Part shown: positions 9,789 to 22,200 of the stretch, piece by piece | Numbering within the stretch: the stretch's first letter is position 1 | Layout: the number at the start of each line of letters is the position of its first letter | Position numbers and translations under genes: made by a program | Notes under the pieces: generated by a model | The model's database searches: none | The model's input: only the letters and a program-made list of their open reading frames with translations | What the model was told of the DNA's origin: nothing | Assembly: GCA_033977485.1 (NCBI GenBank) | Contig: CM066984.1 | Coordinates: 115,251,251-115,315,250 of the forward strand | Source: Hydrangea macrophylla | Lineage: Eukaryota; Streptophyta; Magnoliopsida; Cornales; Hydrangeaceae | Length of the DNA stretch: 64,000 bases | Direction of reading: 5' to 3'

Positions 9789-10877
9789 CTAGACTGAGGC
9801 TGGTGGATCTCCTAACATTATATTGAATGCCTCATTAGTGACAGACTTTCCGTCTTCATCTTGAAAAAAATCTGAACAATCCAAGTGGGTGTTGTCAATT
9901 GTGTATCCAGATGGGATATCACTATTTTCCCATTCTTGCAATAAGTTTGTCTTCGCGGTTCTAATAGATGCTTGGTACTGCTCCACCTCTTGCTTGGACG
10001 CACGACAATTGCGCGACCAATGTCCACTTTTTCCGCATCTGTAACAAACATCATTGGGCGCATTTGTAATACTAGGTGTGCCCTTGTTACCTTTGGCAGG
10101 AGTTGCAGATCATTTCTTTTGGTTCTTGAAATTAATATTCTTTTGTAGACCAAAATTATTGTAACCTCCTCTCTTGGAATGATTATTATGACCACCTCTT
10201 CTGGGGTTGCCACCTCTTCCAAAGTTAATATTTCTACCACGTCCCCTGCCTCGGCCTCTTTGGTAGCCAAAGTTTGCATTTGCTTCAGGAAATGCCACGG
10301 CTCCAGTTGGTCTAGCATTATGATTTTTCATTAGAACCTTACTATTTTCCTCTACAACAAGGAGACAAGTTACTAATTCTGAATACTTGGCAAAGTTACG
10401 CTCTCGATATTGCTACTACAGGAGCACATTCGAGGCATGGAAGGTTGAGAGTGTCTTTTTGATCATTTGAGCATCTGTCACTTTTTCACCACATAATTTA
10501 AGACGAGAAACAATATTGAATAATGTGGATTTATATTCTGAAACCGTCTTAAAATCTTGATACCTCAAGTTCAAAAACTCGCTATGTGCATTGGAAAGTA
10601 TGACCATCTTCTGGTGGTTATACCTGTCTTTCAGGGACTGCCATAGACTCAAGGGATCTTCCTCAGTTAAGTATTCATTCTTGAGGTCATCATGAATATG
10701 GTGACGCAAGAAAATAAGTGCAGATGCTTTCTCTTCAGGAGACATTTTATTTCCTTCTTCAATAGCATCACCCAACTTTTTAGACTGCAAGTGAAGTTTA
10801 GCATCAAGCTGCCAAGACAAATAGTTCTCTCCATTGACAGTAAAAGCATTAAATTCAAGTTTTGTAAGACTCGACAT
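9789..10877 (-). pseudogene. Copia gag, broken by stop codons
   Basis: The frame begins MSSLTKLEF at 10877 (an upstream in-frame Met at 10913 adds a hydrophobic leader typical of 5' UTR read-through). UBN2-type gag follows: NYLSWQLDAKLHL, ALIFLRHHIHDDL, LWQSLKDRYNHQK and YQDFKTVSEY. The same frame continues through an RGRGRGRG and GGNPRRGG basic stretch to a CCHC knuckle, CYRCGKSGHWSRNC, and an acidic tail. Two adjacent TAG codons (10413-10418) and a TGA near 10108 interrupt it. The TAG pair is what CAG CAG would give by C-to-T change. Confidence 0.82.
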
Positions 10878-10913
10878 CTGAAGGGAGAAAAAAAAAATGA
10901 ATGAAAAAAACAT

Positions 10914-11799
10914 TAAAGAAGATATACAATCTGGGCATGATAAAAATTAGAATACTTCAGGATTTTAGATTTTTATCATGTGAAACTTCTAGTTTCAATT
11001 AACCCTTTTATTTGAATAATAAAACATGAAAAAATAAATAAATAACTTCCAATAACTGGAATAATAGAACTTCAACTTCTAAAACATATATCACAGATCT
11101 TCATGTCTGGATTATTATGTTCATATGGAACTTTAGGTTCCAAAAATTACATCACAGATCTTCAAGTCTAGACGATTATTTAATAAGGAACTTCAGGTTC
11201 TCACGTATATCACAGATCTTCAGGTCTGGATTATTATTTTATATAGAACTTCAAGTTCTATTATATGTATGTATATATCAATATATATATATATATATAT
11301 TTAAGCCATATCAGGGTTTACATAATGAACGGAGTAAATCACAATAATCATCAACTAGTAAAATAATATAGAATTGAGAAAAAAAATAATTATAATAACC
11401 TACACTTTTAAAACAGTTCGTCGACTCGTTGACTTTTTGTTGGGCTCAATCGTGGCTTAATTGATAAAATCAAGTTTGCTTGTTTTATTTTTTTTTAAAA
11501 CAGATCATGGCTTTAGGTCATGTGAACAGATCGTGGGGCTTACATGCATAGAGTTGCAAAAAGGCATTTGTTAAAGTAGGCTACACGCATGATATAGGGC
11601 TTATAATGGTTTGGTTTGACAAACATGCATGTAGATAAATTATGTCATGAAGTAAATAACAATAAAAGTAGTTGAAAAAGGAGAGCTTTTTTTTTCTTTC
11701 TTTCTTCACCATCAGACCATATGACCGAAGGTAATTAGATTGAACTTTCCTGTGTTTTCTTTAGATTGACTCTCTTTTCAATACCTAGGGTTTTAAGAG
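10914..11799 (-). other. Copia 5' leader with about 60-bp tandem repeats
   Basis: This is untranslated sequence between the 5' LTR and gag. About three units of an approximately 60-bp repeat lie at 11060-11262; TCACAGATCT/TCACAGATC starts at 11091, 11152 and 11210, with GGAACTT(C/T)AGGTTC between. An AT dinucleotide run sits near 11280-11300. No coding sense was seen. Confidence 0.65.
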
Positions 11800-11817
11800 G
11801 CTATCGTGCTGATAAGG
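11800..11817 (-). other. Copia primer-binding site
   Basis: Minus strand reads CCTTATCAGCACGATAG directly next to the 5' LTR. This is the TATCAG-type site common in plant Copia elements (initiator Met tRNA). Confidence 0.6.
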
Positions 11818-12005
11818 TGTTACAATAAAGAGAGAATAAGATCAAGAAGAAAAGTAATACTAGAATCAAGTAAGTCTTTCTCATTGATATGCTCCCTATT
11901 TATAGGGTAAGGTAGGAGTGTGTGAATAAATATCACTTTACAATTAGATCCCTAACCTAATACAAAATGTGGACAGCCACACATAAATATGTAATATTTA
12001 CAACA
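11818..12005 (-). repeat. Copia 5' LTR
   Basis: 188 bp, TGTTAC...ACAACA on the plus strand, paired with the split left LTR. It contains CCTATTTATAGGG, the likely TATA region; the left copy reads CTATATATAGG there. Confidence 0.88.
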
Positions 12006-13371
12006 AATATTATTAACTACGAAGTATGTGTACTATATTTTTGAGACTTCTTTAGTGTATTTAAATTGAAGTTGCATTAGCTGTTTTTTTGTATTGGATA
12101 AGAATCATTTTAGCTATGAATATTTCCAAATAATAATAATAATAATAATAATTTGAATCTCAGCATACTCGATTGTAGAATCACTAAACAAGTTTCAAAT
12201 AGAAATAAAGTGGCCACATTGCATTGAATAACAATGATATGTTTCCCAAAATTTATATCTCAAATATTGTTCCCAACACGTATGACTACTTGAAGGTTGA
12301 TATTCTCAATGTATGTTAAAATTTTCTTCTAAGCAAGTAGCATCATTTTGTAATTAAAAAAAGTTCAATCAAGCTAACATCGTCTAATGGAAATTAAATG
12401 GACAAACTTTCACATATGTTGGGAACCACATTTATGATACAAAAGTTAAAAGTATAGAGGCTGTTTATCATTGCTTATTGGTCCATTATAAGCAGATATG
12501 GTGGCCAAAACTGCTTATTAATCTGTTTGTTTTATTAAAATTATAAGCAGATCTAGTCCAAAAAACTGTTGAGCCATAAGCAGGTGGACGAGCGCTTTTC
12601 AAAACTATCTCTTTGTTAATCAATTCAACAACATAATAACCAAACACCAAACCATAATAAACAATTCTACCAATAATGATCTAGATCACACAAACATAAG
12701 CACATACAAACAAGCTCATAGTATTAATCTTCAATATAATGAGATCACTCTATTTATGTTGGAACTTGTTCGGTACTTCCATAGGGAAGTCAAATATTTT
12801 GAGATTCAAATTAAATTAGATATAAAAGTTTGGAAACCATAGCTAAAATATATCCTATCCAACTCAGAGACCAGTCGACCACAACATCAAACTGCGGCTC
12901 TATGATGGGATTACTACTTCAAATAATTCATTTAATTGAACAATGTGAAGCCAAGTCGGCCTCCAAAAAGATTTCAAACTTGAATTGAAGCCAAAAGTGA
13001 CAATACACACACTGAATACACTTCTTTTTTTTTTTTCCTTTTTTCTTCTCTCTTCAATTCTTTGGTTTTTTTAGTTAAGTTTTATTTTATTTCCTTTCTT
13101 AGTTCCTTGATACGTTTTTCTTTCTTTTTTTTTTTTTTAGTTCCAAGGTTAGTATTTTAAGTCTAGTACTTTTATTTCCTCTTCTTCTTCTTCTTTTTTC
13201 TTTCTTTTTTTTTTTTTTTTATAATTTTTATCCCTAAGAACTAGTTTTTTTTAAGGTTCAAGTTCAATTTTTATTTTATTTTCTTTGTTAGTTCCTAGGA
13301 CATTTTTTTAGGTTAGTTTTTATTTTCAATTTCATTTTTTATTTATTACCTAATTTTAGTTTTTTTTTTTT
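12006..13371. other. AT-rich intergenic DNA, no gene seen
   Basis: Contains a TAA microsatellite near 12129-12152. A long pyrimidine-rich, mostly poly-T stretch lies at 13020-13373. No convincing gene or complete element was recognised. Confidence 0.55.
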
Positions 13372-13604
13372 TTTCACGACCCATCCCGCTACGCGCTTAA
13401 ATAGTACATGTGGCACTCCACCAAGGCTCATCCAGTTCCCATTAAAGTAAAATAGCAGCGGAAAACATAAGTAAAAACCAATAAAATCAGAGTTATAAAA
13501 AATTCTGTCCAATTGAAACATTTTCAAAGAATTCATTTTGAAAATTAGCGGTCTAGTCACTGGAGATTTAAGACAGAAAGGAAGAAAAGGTGAACAACCT
13601 TGTC

Positions 13605-13802
13605 CAGTCGACTGTGTCGGGGACTCAGTCGACTGGGGCCTCAAATTCTCAGTCGACTGACCCTTGTCTAGTCGACTGTGCACTGTGCATGCAGAGTGCT
13701 ATGTTTTAGTGCTGAAACCAGTTGACCGAACTCATCCTTCAGTCGACTAAAGCCTTAGAAAACTGAAGAGATTTTTCAAGAACACAGGGGTCCAGTCGAC
13801 TT
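13605..13802. repeat. CAGTCGACTG palindrome array
   Basis: Exact or one-off copies of CAGTCGACTG lie at 13605, 13626, 13650, 13669, 13740 and 13793, with a degenerate copy at 13719. A further exact copy at 15836-15845 was carried away by the nested solo LTR. Spacing is irregular (about 19-55 bp) and the sequence between copies is unrelated, so this is an array of short words and not an ordinary tandem repeat. Confidence 0.85.
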
Positions 13803-13813
13803 TGTGAGGACCC

Positions 13814-15831
13814 TGTCACGCCCCGGAACCACCCAGATGATCCTAGGACACGTGGCACGCCACCAAAACCCTACACCAGTGATTAAAGTTTCAAAATAAG
13901 TTTAAAGTAAGCTTAAACCAAAGAAGCTCAACTAACAAAGGCAAAATGTCGTCCTTGCAATCGGCCAAAAACCCTGTTTTAACAAGTAATAAATTCTCAT
14001 ATAAGATTACCAAATAACAAGTTAAAACCAGCACTAACAATTTAAACCATTTAAAGTCAAATCAAAGTCACAAACATGAGCATCCAAGTACAAGTAAAAG
14101 TTTTTAAAAACTTTAGGAAAAGTACTAAATATAACCATTTACAACCAACCCAATAAATAAATCTCCAAGTTCAAACGTCCCAATCAAATAACATTAGTCA
14201 TAGTAACACTATGATCAAACAATCACAACTAACATAATCCAACCTTATATTACAGGAGTTAAGTTACAATCCAACTAAAGTATAAAGTTTAACTAGAAAT
14301 ATTACATAAGTCTTAAACCAACCAAAGTATGACTCGTACTACAATCCAGATTAAAACCGATTAATTACAACTATATTGCAAGCTTTAAACTAGAAAGCAA
14401 GTAACTATTAACAAGGTTACAACAACTTTCAAAACCCATAAGCCAGCCAAGCCACTTTCCAGCTCACTTTCTCGATTCCTCGCCACGATCACCTACGATG
14501 GTTATTCAATAACCATTACAATATATAAGCTATATGTTTGTGAGCAATGCCAATCATGAACATGGATAATAAACACGCTCAATTCAACATACTACAAAGG
14601 CAGTTATTAGTTCACTCCCACCACTACCGGCTAGCCCGCGGCTCCACTCCCCAAGCCCACGTAACTAGTCATGACTCACGCTCTCACACGTGCGGTCCCA
14701 TAGGCCTCTGGCGGCCATGATCGTCACCACAAAGATTACCTCATGGTGGTATAGAACTAGCAATTTACATTGACCCAAATAGGCAACTCAACATGCTCAT
14801 TTAATCATTACACCGTGCTTTCACAAATAAATTGGACCTAATTTAACCACATGAATTTTGTCCAATAATAAGCTAAATAAATTAAATTACGCTAATTAGA
14901 CATGCTTTGGCATTAGAATTGAACCCAACATGAAAATCATCCAAATTTTAAAATTAACATCACTCACCTCTTGGGTTTCGCTCCTAATTGTGAAATTAAA
15001 GCCCTACTATGGACCAGGTACAAATTCTATACATAAATTACAAGTTATGAGCTTAAATCCCAAAAAGGGTCACAAAAATACTGTCACAGAACTCAATAAA
15101 ATTAGTACCAATAGATTAGACTCACCTCCAAGAGTCCGAATATGTAGCCTATTTTGAAAACCGATGTCGTTCGACGCGTTAACCGTCGTCGTGAACGTCG
15201 ACGCTCGTGTTTCTCCTGTTTTGGTCGGCTACTGTGAAGAACAACAAGATTTAATCTTCTTTTCTCTTTCTCCTCTTATATAAGTATATTAAACCCACTT
15301 CCAACATCTATTATAAGATCCCCACAAGTTTGCTAGTTTGCGTTTATACCTCTGCTAATTATAAAATTTATTAAAACTATCCCAAACCTAAATGTGTATT
15401 TGTCTATGTCTCGCATGGGTCCCTTAAGTGGTCCCATATAATTATATGAAGTTGCTAATTAGCCTACTAATTATATAACGTGTTCAATTCGTGCTCACAA
15501 AGGTACCCCTAATTGATCCCAAAAGTGGTCACTACCTAATAACATGATATTATTAACAATAAAATAATAAATCATTTAAACCTTAATAAATATTTAGGCA
15601 CATAGGGTATTCCACATATTACTGTCCCATCTCAACTGGGACCCATCAACACATATCCTAACTTTGGACTACTACATTGGCCACAATTGGGTTCCCAACT
15701 GGACACCCATAATTAACTTAGTGGGTCAATCCCACCTCCAATAAGTGTCACATAACACATTAATTAACATTAACTCATGATAATGCATGCTAAAGCAATA
15801 ATAAATATAAACCGCGGGAGCGGATGTTATA
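13814..15831 (-). mobile_element. Solo LTR, 2018 bp, TSD GACCC
   Basis: It is flanked by GACCC at 13809-13813 and 15832-15836. The plus-strand left end is TGTCACGCCCCGG, so the minus-strand element ends CCGGGGCGTGACA; its start reads TATAACATCCGC, probably once TGTAACATCCGC. No internal coding region is present, so only one LTR remains. A perfect 15-bp palindrome GGTTATTCAATAACC lies at 14500-14514. The minus-strand orientation matches the host element. Confidence 0.88.
14500..14514. other. Conserved LTR palindrome GGTTATTCAATAACC
   Basis: The identical 15-mer occurs at 19256-19270 and a 16-bp variant at 33468-33483. In each case it is followed in the LTR sense by a short AC-rich stretch and CAGGTA or a similar string. 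Confidence 0.8.
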
Positions 15832-17448
15832 GACCCAGTCGACTGATCTCTCCCAAAACTGCACAATTCTGCAGCACTTCAAACCAAGGTTTCTCCAATT
15901 CAATTCCACATAAACGCAACCATAATTTACAAGAGTTCTATTACAGATTATAAGATCTCAAACCTATGCCAAGATTCCACTACAACATAGTACAAATTCC
16001 AAATTCTCATTACAAGTTTGGAATAAAACAAAAATATGAACAAGTAGTGATTCTCCGGCATTCCTCGGCCTCACTCCTTACGCTTCTTCATTCCTCGCTT
16101 CTTATCACCTGCAATGGAGTAAATCTCTACTGCTCAGGTATATGCGGAGTGTACAATTCTAAATGTATGCTTATATGATAATCCATGTTTTAAAACATCT
16201 AAAACACATCAAAATAGTCTCTAGGGTAAGTGGTACGCTTTCATCCGGTAATGAAACCGATGACGTGGAAGGCACACTTCTCCCACGCACAACGTACATT
16301 GGTTGGGCCTTCCTCCATACCAGGTAGCGTGTCCTGGTTGGGTCTTCTTCCATACCAGACACAATCACACTCAATATCACAATCCTCAAGGTTCAAGGAG
16401 CTTACTCCCGGATAAAATTGCATCAAACTTCCCTTTGACCCAAGTAGACATATAGCATGCTCACATAAACAGTTATACATCTTTTATCGCAGTTTCACGT
16501 GCATAATTAACAGGCCTAATTAATACATGAATTTTTCCTGGATCCAAAATATCAAAGTAGATATTCAAAGTATGTAAATCTCATATATTTCATAGATCTA
16601 GAATTCATACCTCGTGCGATTTCTCCAAAACATTGAAGGATCGACTACAGGCCCGAATAAATGTCAGATTTCAGATTATACGCGATTCCTACAAGTTTTA
16701 CTGGGTTTTCCCTAAAATTCTAGAAATTACATTTTCAAAAAAAGTTAGCCAAACGCGGCCTAAGGGGTATCAAATCGAAGCTCTTACCTCGAGGTGTCCA
16801 ACTCTAAAATATGGAGAAAAATTGACGGACGAACAGTCGTCGATCGGCGTCGTGAAGCTTGTGGCACAAAATCTCCTTTTTTTCTCTCCTCTAGGATATT
16901 TTTAGAAAGTTTAGACAAAGAGAAATCCAAGCTTATCTATTTATAGGCACGGCTACTGGAAATTACGTTTACCTCCCTACGAGTTTTCAAAACTTCTAAT
17001 TATCTCCCGAAATGTCTTAAACGTCTATTTTATTACTTCACGAGTGAAAACCAAAATTTATAAAAGTTTTCGTCTAAGTTCCGTTTGGGTCCAAAAACAG
17101 GGATCCAAAATACTAATCTCCGTAGAATCTCTATACCACGTACATTTTATACCACGTATCACTCACATTTTCGCCACAGTGTTCAAAGTGATCTAAAACA
17201 ATATTCCAACTACCAGAAATTATACAAAACAGGTATAATTACTATTCACAAAAATACCAGATATCTCAAATAACATTTAAATCACATAAATGTCATTTAC
17301 TCATGTCAATGCAACATGCCCCTCTGATTACCGTGTCCTCAAAAGACACCTCATCGTTGACCCACGCCAACCCATCTTAAATATGATAATTCCCATGATA
17401 CCACAATGTTATATTAAAATGCATGTAAATTCTGGAACGGGTGTGACA

Positions 17449-17465
17449 ACTCTCCCCTCCAAAAA
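17449..17465 (-). other. Polypurine tract of chromodomain Gypsy
   Basis: The minus strand reads a purine run, TTTTTGGAGGGGAG, immediately before the 3' LTR start TGTCACACCC. Confidence 0.65.
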
Positions 17466-18400
17466 GGAAGTTTGTCCCCAAACTTATACCTCAAAAGTCG
17501 AAAAGATACAGATATTCATTCCTTATTTCTTCCTCATTCTCCCACGTAGCTTCCTCGACTGCATGTCTATGCCATAGCACTTTCACCATTGGAATCGTTT
17601 TCATTCTCAACACTTGCTCCTTATGATCCAAGATTTCTATTGGGTGCTCTATGTTGGTCAAATCTTCCTTGATTTGCAACGGTTCTAGTACTATGATCTT
17701 ACTCATATTCGTCATACACCTTCTCAACATCGATACATGGAAAACATTATGTACCTATTCCTACTCTGATGACAAAGCCAATCGATAAGCCACTAGTCCT
17801 ACTCTCTCTAGGATCTGAAAATGTCCCACAAATCTCGGATTAAGCTTTCCCCTCTTCCCAAATCGGACAATGCCCTTCGAAGACGATACTCTCAAGTATA
17901 CAAAATCTCCTACTTCAAATATCATAGGTCGTCACTTAGAGTCCGCACAGCTCTTATATCGACTCTGAGCTACCTTAAGTCGTTACTGAATCATCTTTAC
18001 CTTCTTGGTAGTCAATTGTATTATCTCAGGTCCTACCAACTTTCTTTCCCCAACCTCGGTCCAACAAATCGATGATCGACACTTACGTTGTCACACCCCA
18101 ACCCGCCCCGGCGGATTAGGACACGTGTAACAATGCCACAAGCGATCATTTATACTAATTAGCAAAGAAAACAAGTGGATTACTAAGAAACACGAGCTTA
18201 AAACGACATACAAGAACCTTACTGTGACAAAACAGCCCCCCAAGGGTAAAATGGTCATTAAATAAAGTATAGCAAATTTTATACCAAAAGATAGGTTTTT
18301 GAGTCCCGGTTCCAACGCAAAAAACGGCGCGTGAATCCAAATTTTTTGGAAAGAGTTGTGCCCGTTTCCGTAAAAGTCGACGGGCTGAAAACAGAAAAGC

Positions 18401-18504
18401 AGATCGATCCGCCCCAAAATCGGATCGATCCGGATTTAGCACAATCTCATTTTCTGCTCCCCTGGATGCCCCGGATCGATCCGCACGAGACCCGGATCGA
18501 TCCG
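18401..18504. repeat. CGGATCGATCCG palindrome array
   Basis: Copies lie at 18401-18410 (AGATCGATCC) and, as a perfect 12-bp palindrome, at 18421, 18472 and 18493. The position within the LTR corresponds to the CAGTCGACTG array in the related LTRs. Confidence 0.85.
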
Positions 18505-19255
18505 GATTCTGCAGAAATGTTTTCCCTGCTGCTAAAACCCCTGTTTTCAAGTCTAAACATTTTCAAAGTTCCATTTTTTTCATTTCAAACATCTCAAAAA
18601 CATTTGGAAACATCCTCCACACATTCATAAACATGTCAACTACATGTTTAAGCTTTCACAAACATTTTAAACACATCACAAACCTCAATCAAATGAAGAA
18701 CTTGGCATAAATTCCCATCAAACACAAGTAGTCAAAAGAAATGAAAATATCTTTATCAAAGCAAGTTTTAAAACCCCCAACCCCTTGTTTTAACCAAGAT
18801 CCATCACAAGAGGTTCCATAACTACATTTTCAAATACTTGCAAGTTTTCCTAATCACCAAAAATCCATGGAAACCATTTGGAAGAACAACCTTCCATTCT
18901 TTTATCAATGCTTAACTTAACATGGAACCAAAGGCTCAACCACAATCTTATTTCTTAAAACATGAGTTTAAGAGTTTAACAACTCAACTCAAGGAAAGAA
19001 CACCCAACATATTAACAAGTTTACAACCACATTCTAAACCATTAAGGAAGTGATGTTTAACATATTACAACTACAAAAGAAGTTTGGAATCCAAAATACA
19101 TCTTGTTCTTCCAACAAAAGCATTTCCAACTACTATATTACAAACATGAGTTCCATCTCCACCAAGACTAACATATTCACATGCCTATAAACAAGATGAT
19201 GCTCCACCCGGACTCCCGATCATTTCCTTCCCTCGTCACGATCCGTACCTGCGGT

Positions 19256-19270
19256 GGTTATTCAATAACC
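19256..19270. other. Conserved LTR palindrome GGTTATTCAATAACC
   Basis: Identical to the copy at 14500-14514 although the surrounding LTRs are diverged. Confidence 0.8.
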
Positions 19271-22200
19271 ACACAAAAAACAGTTTTGGGTTTTTAAGCT
19301 TACGCTTAGTGAATACTTTAACCATGCCATGGAGTATGAAATGTGCATATGCAATGTTAAGCAACACAATAATATAAGTAGTCGCCGGTATGTCAAGTAA
19401 CTTATCACCATCGCAACAGACCCAAGATTTCGGGCCTTTTCTCACTTCAACGTCGCATATAGCGAAACACACACTCTCATGTGACCGTAGTCAAATCGTT
19501 GTGGTCGTCACCACCATCCCCTTTTTCTTGAGGAAAACATCATCCCGTTACTACGGGCTAAATAATGGTGATCATTACTTGACATCCATTGACTCAATTA
19601 AGCACATCAAACATATCACATAGCAATTTCTACAAAATTTGACATGTTAAGCTCTAATTAACACATGCTTTACATACAACTTCAAGAACTAAGCATTTCA
19701 ATCATACCCAATATCACATAAGCACCATTTAACACCCAATTTAGGATTAGAGTACTCACCTCACAAATTGCTCCAATTTAAAGCCTAGAACCTCAAATTC
19801 CTTGCTAATTTTAGCTCTAATTAACTTCAATGATATTCCTACATAGCAATTTCACATATATATATATATATATATCGGCACGTCAAAGACGGTCGTGGAA
19901 AACGTCAACAAAATTGAAAATGAAATGTATAGAGACGATCGTCTCACCTCCACGAGTCCGAATACGGTCTCGGTTCGCGAAACGGTGTACCGACGGCGGC
20001 GAAACGGTGTACCGACGACGACGAAACGGCGAAGAGATGGCGTAGTCGGCGGAAACATGAGCTCCTCTCTAATGGCCGAAATCCTCTTCTCCAATATCTA
20101 TGTTTTCTCTTGTTTTTGCAAGAAGAAGATGAGTCATTGCTTAGAGGTGTCAACCTCTTAGGCTCCTAACCACTTCTGGCTTAATCGCACTTACACCCCC
20201 AACATTTCCTTAAGGTTTATTATAACATCCCCTAAACAATTGCATTAGCTACCAATATCTAAGTAGGTATTTGTCTATGTCACGCGTGGGTCTCAAACGT
20301 GGTCCCACATATTTTGTGAAGTTGTTAATTAACCTACTAGTTATGAATCCGGGTTCCTATTCTCTCTCACACGGGTACTCAAACTGGCACCATAAAAGAC
20401 TACAGATAACAATAAAATATTAAAGCAATTAAACCATTACTCAATTAAGCATATAAATGCAACTAAATGTAATTTATTTAATCCGGACCTCCCGTGGGTC
20501 CCACTTCACATCCGTTCAACTGTGCCCTTCTCGGAACACTTATGACGTCGGGGTAATTGGATATTACCCAAATTATCACATACTATTAATTATATGAATT
20601 AATGCATGCTAAGCAGATATTACCCCATTTCTCCGGGTACGGGTATTACATACGTCCATACAACGCTTCATACGGTGCCATCCCAATACTTGACTGAAAT
20701 CCGTTGTTGTAAGCATATACAATCAATGGTAGATGTTTCTCTCAATCACTTCCAAAGTCTAATACACATAATCGCAGCATATCCTCTAGCTAATGTCTGA
20801 ATCATACGCTATGACTATCCGTCGGTCTGAGGATGGAATGAAGCACTGAAACTTAGTTTAGTACCCATAGCCTTTTGTAGACGTCCCCAAAACCTTGATG
20901 TAAAACCACTATCACGATCCGATATAATCACTGCTGGAACCTCATGTAGTCTTACAATCTCTTTCACATACAATTCTACTAAACTCGAAAGTTTAGTCGT
21001 CTTGATTGGTAGAAAATGAGCTAATTTCGTCAATCGATCAGTTATAGCCCAAATCTTGTCATTCTTGTTAGATGATCGTGGAAATTCTAAAACAAAATCC
21101 ATCGTGATCTCATCCCATTTTCACTCCGACAATAGTAATGGTTGTAGTAACCCCGTAGGTACTTGTCTTTCTGCCTTGACTTGTTGACATGCTGAATACT
21201 ATAAAACATACTTGGCGATTCCCCGCTTCATACCTCTCCACCAAAAGTTTTCTCACAAGTTCCGGTACATCTTGTTACTTCCCGGGTGCACTGAATATTT
21301 AGTATTGTGAACCTCCTCTAAAAGTCGCTCTTTCAAGTCCTTTACATTTGGTACACCCAACCGGTTCCCAAGCATCAATACTCATTGTTCTAAGGTAAAC
21401 CCCTGTCGTTTTCCCAAAGGTATCTCGTCCCTCATTTTACACAGGTAGAGATCGTTAAACTGTTCTGCATTGATTTCATCAATAATGTCTGGGTGAGCTA
21501 TGATCACCAGCATTAAGCCACCATTGGTTTCTGGGATTACATCTAGTTCTAAGCGTTCCATCTCATTTACTAATTCTTTTTGTGGAGTTAGCTCGTCAGC
21601 TAAGTTCATTGTCGTCTTCCGGCTTAAAGTGTCGGCTACTACATTAGCCTTTCTCAGATGATACTCAATCGAAAGATCGTAATCTTCATTAACTCTAACC
21701 ATCTTCGATGTCTCATGTTCAGATCTCGTTGCTTGAATATATACTTCAAACTCTTGTGATCTGTGAAAATCTCACACTTCTCTCCGTACAAGTAGTGTCT
21801 CCAAATCTTCAAGGCATGAATTACCGCGACCAATTCCAGATTGTGAGTCGGATAATTAATCTCGTGTGTTTTCAATTATCTTAAAGCATAAGCAATTACT
21901 TTGCCACCTTGCATAAGTACACACCCCAACCCTTGATGCGAAGCATCACTATAGATGACAAATCCCTCAATTCCAAATAGTATCATCAGAATAGGCGCTC
22001 TTGTCAATCGTGACTTCAACTCTTGAAAATTGTCTTCACATTCTTGATTCCATTAAAAAATAACACCCTTTCTCATCAACTTTGTCATAGGTAGCGAAAT
22101 CTTCGAGAAGTTCTCAATGAATCGACAGTAATACCCGGCTAATCCTAAGAAACTTCGAATCTCTAATACTGATGTCGATCTCTGCTAATTAGACACAGCT

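Larger units (their letters stand above)
1905..12005 (-). mobile_element. Ty1/copia LTR retrotransposon, degenerate, split by a nested element
   Basis: The ends are matching 188-bp LTRs starting TGTTAC and ending ACAACA on the plus strand. The left one (1905-2078 plus 5731-5744) is interrupted by the 2079-5725 insertion. Gene order on the minus strand is gag (about 10.88 kb), protease, integrase, reverse transcriptase and RNase H (ending 6023), the Copia order. The LTRs differ at roughly nine or ten sites in 188 bp, so the copy is fairly old. Several stops and one frameshift break the frames. The 5-bp flanks (CATGT left, AATAT right) do not match, so the target duplication has been lost or one end was rearranged. 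Length without the nested element is about 6.45 kb. Confidence 0.9.
13372..17448 (-). repeat. 3' LTR of the chromodomain Gypsy, split by a solo LTR
   Basis: The left end (CACGACCC near 13374) is decayed. The right end is GTGTGACA at 17441-17448, next to the polypurine tract. Without the 13814-15831 insertion and its duplicated GACCC the LTR is about 2.05 kb. Its 16780-16990 part closely resembles 40630-40850 of the LTR at 32698-41328, and both carry CAGTCGACTG arrays, so the two LTRs belong to related families. Confidence 0.8.
18089..20650 (-). mobile_element. Solo LTR, 2562 bp, TSD TACGT
   Basis: TACGT at 18084-18088 is repeated at 20651-20655. The plus strand runs TGTCACACCCC to CGGGTATTACA, so the LTR is on the minus strand (TGTAATACCCG...GGGGTGTGACA). 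It carries a GGATCGATCC array, the GGTTATTCAATAACC palindrome (19256-19270) and an AT run near 19857. No coding region is present; small frames here are incidental. Confidence 0.9.

Noticed and set aside
9818..10318. 166-residue minus-strand frame next to Copia gag
   Set aside because: It is the wrong frame; the true gag frame through this region shows the RGRGRG stretch and the CCHC knuckle.
12450..12600. Possible hAT-type MITE around TTATAAGCAG motifs
   Set aside because: Several similar words occur in both orientations, but no matching termini or target duplication could be found.
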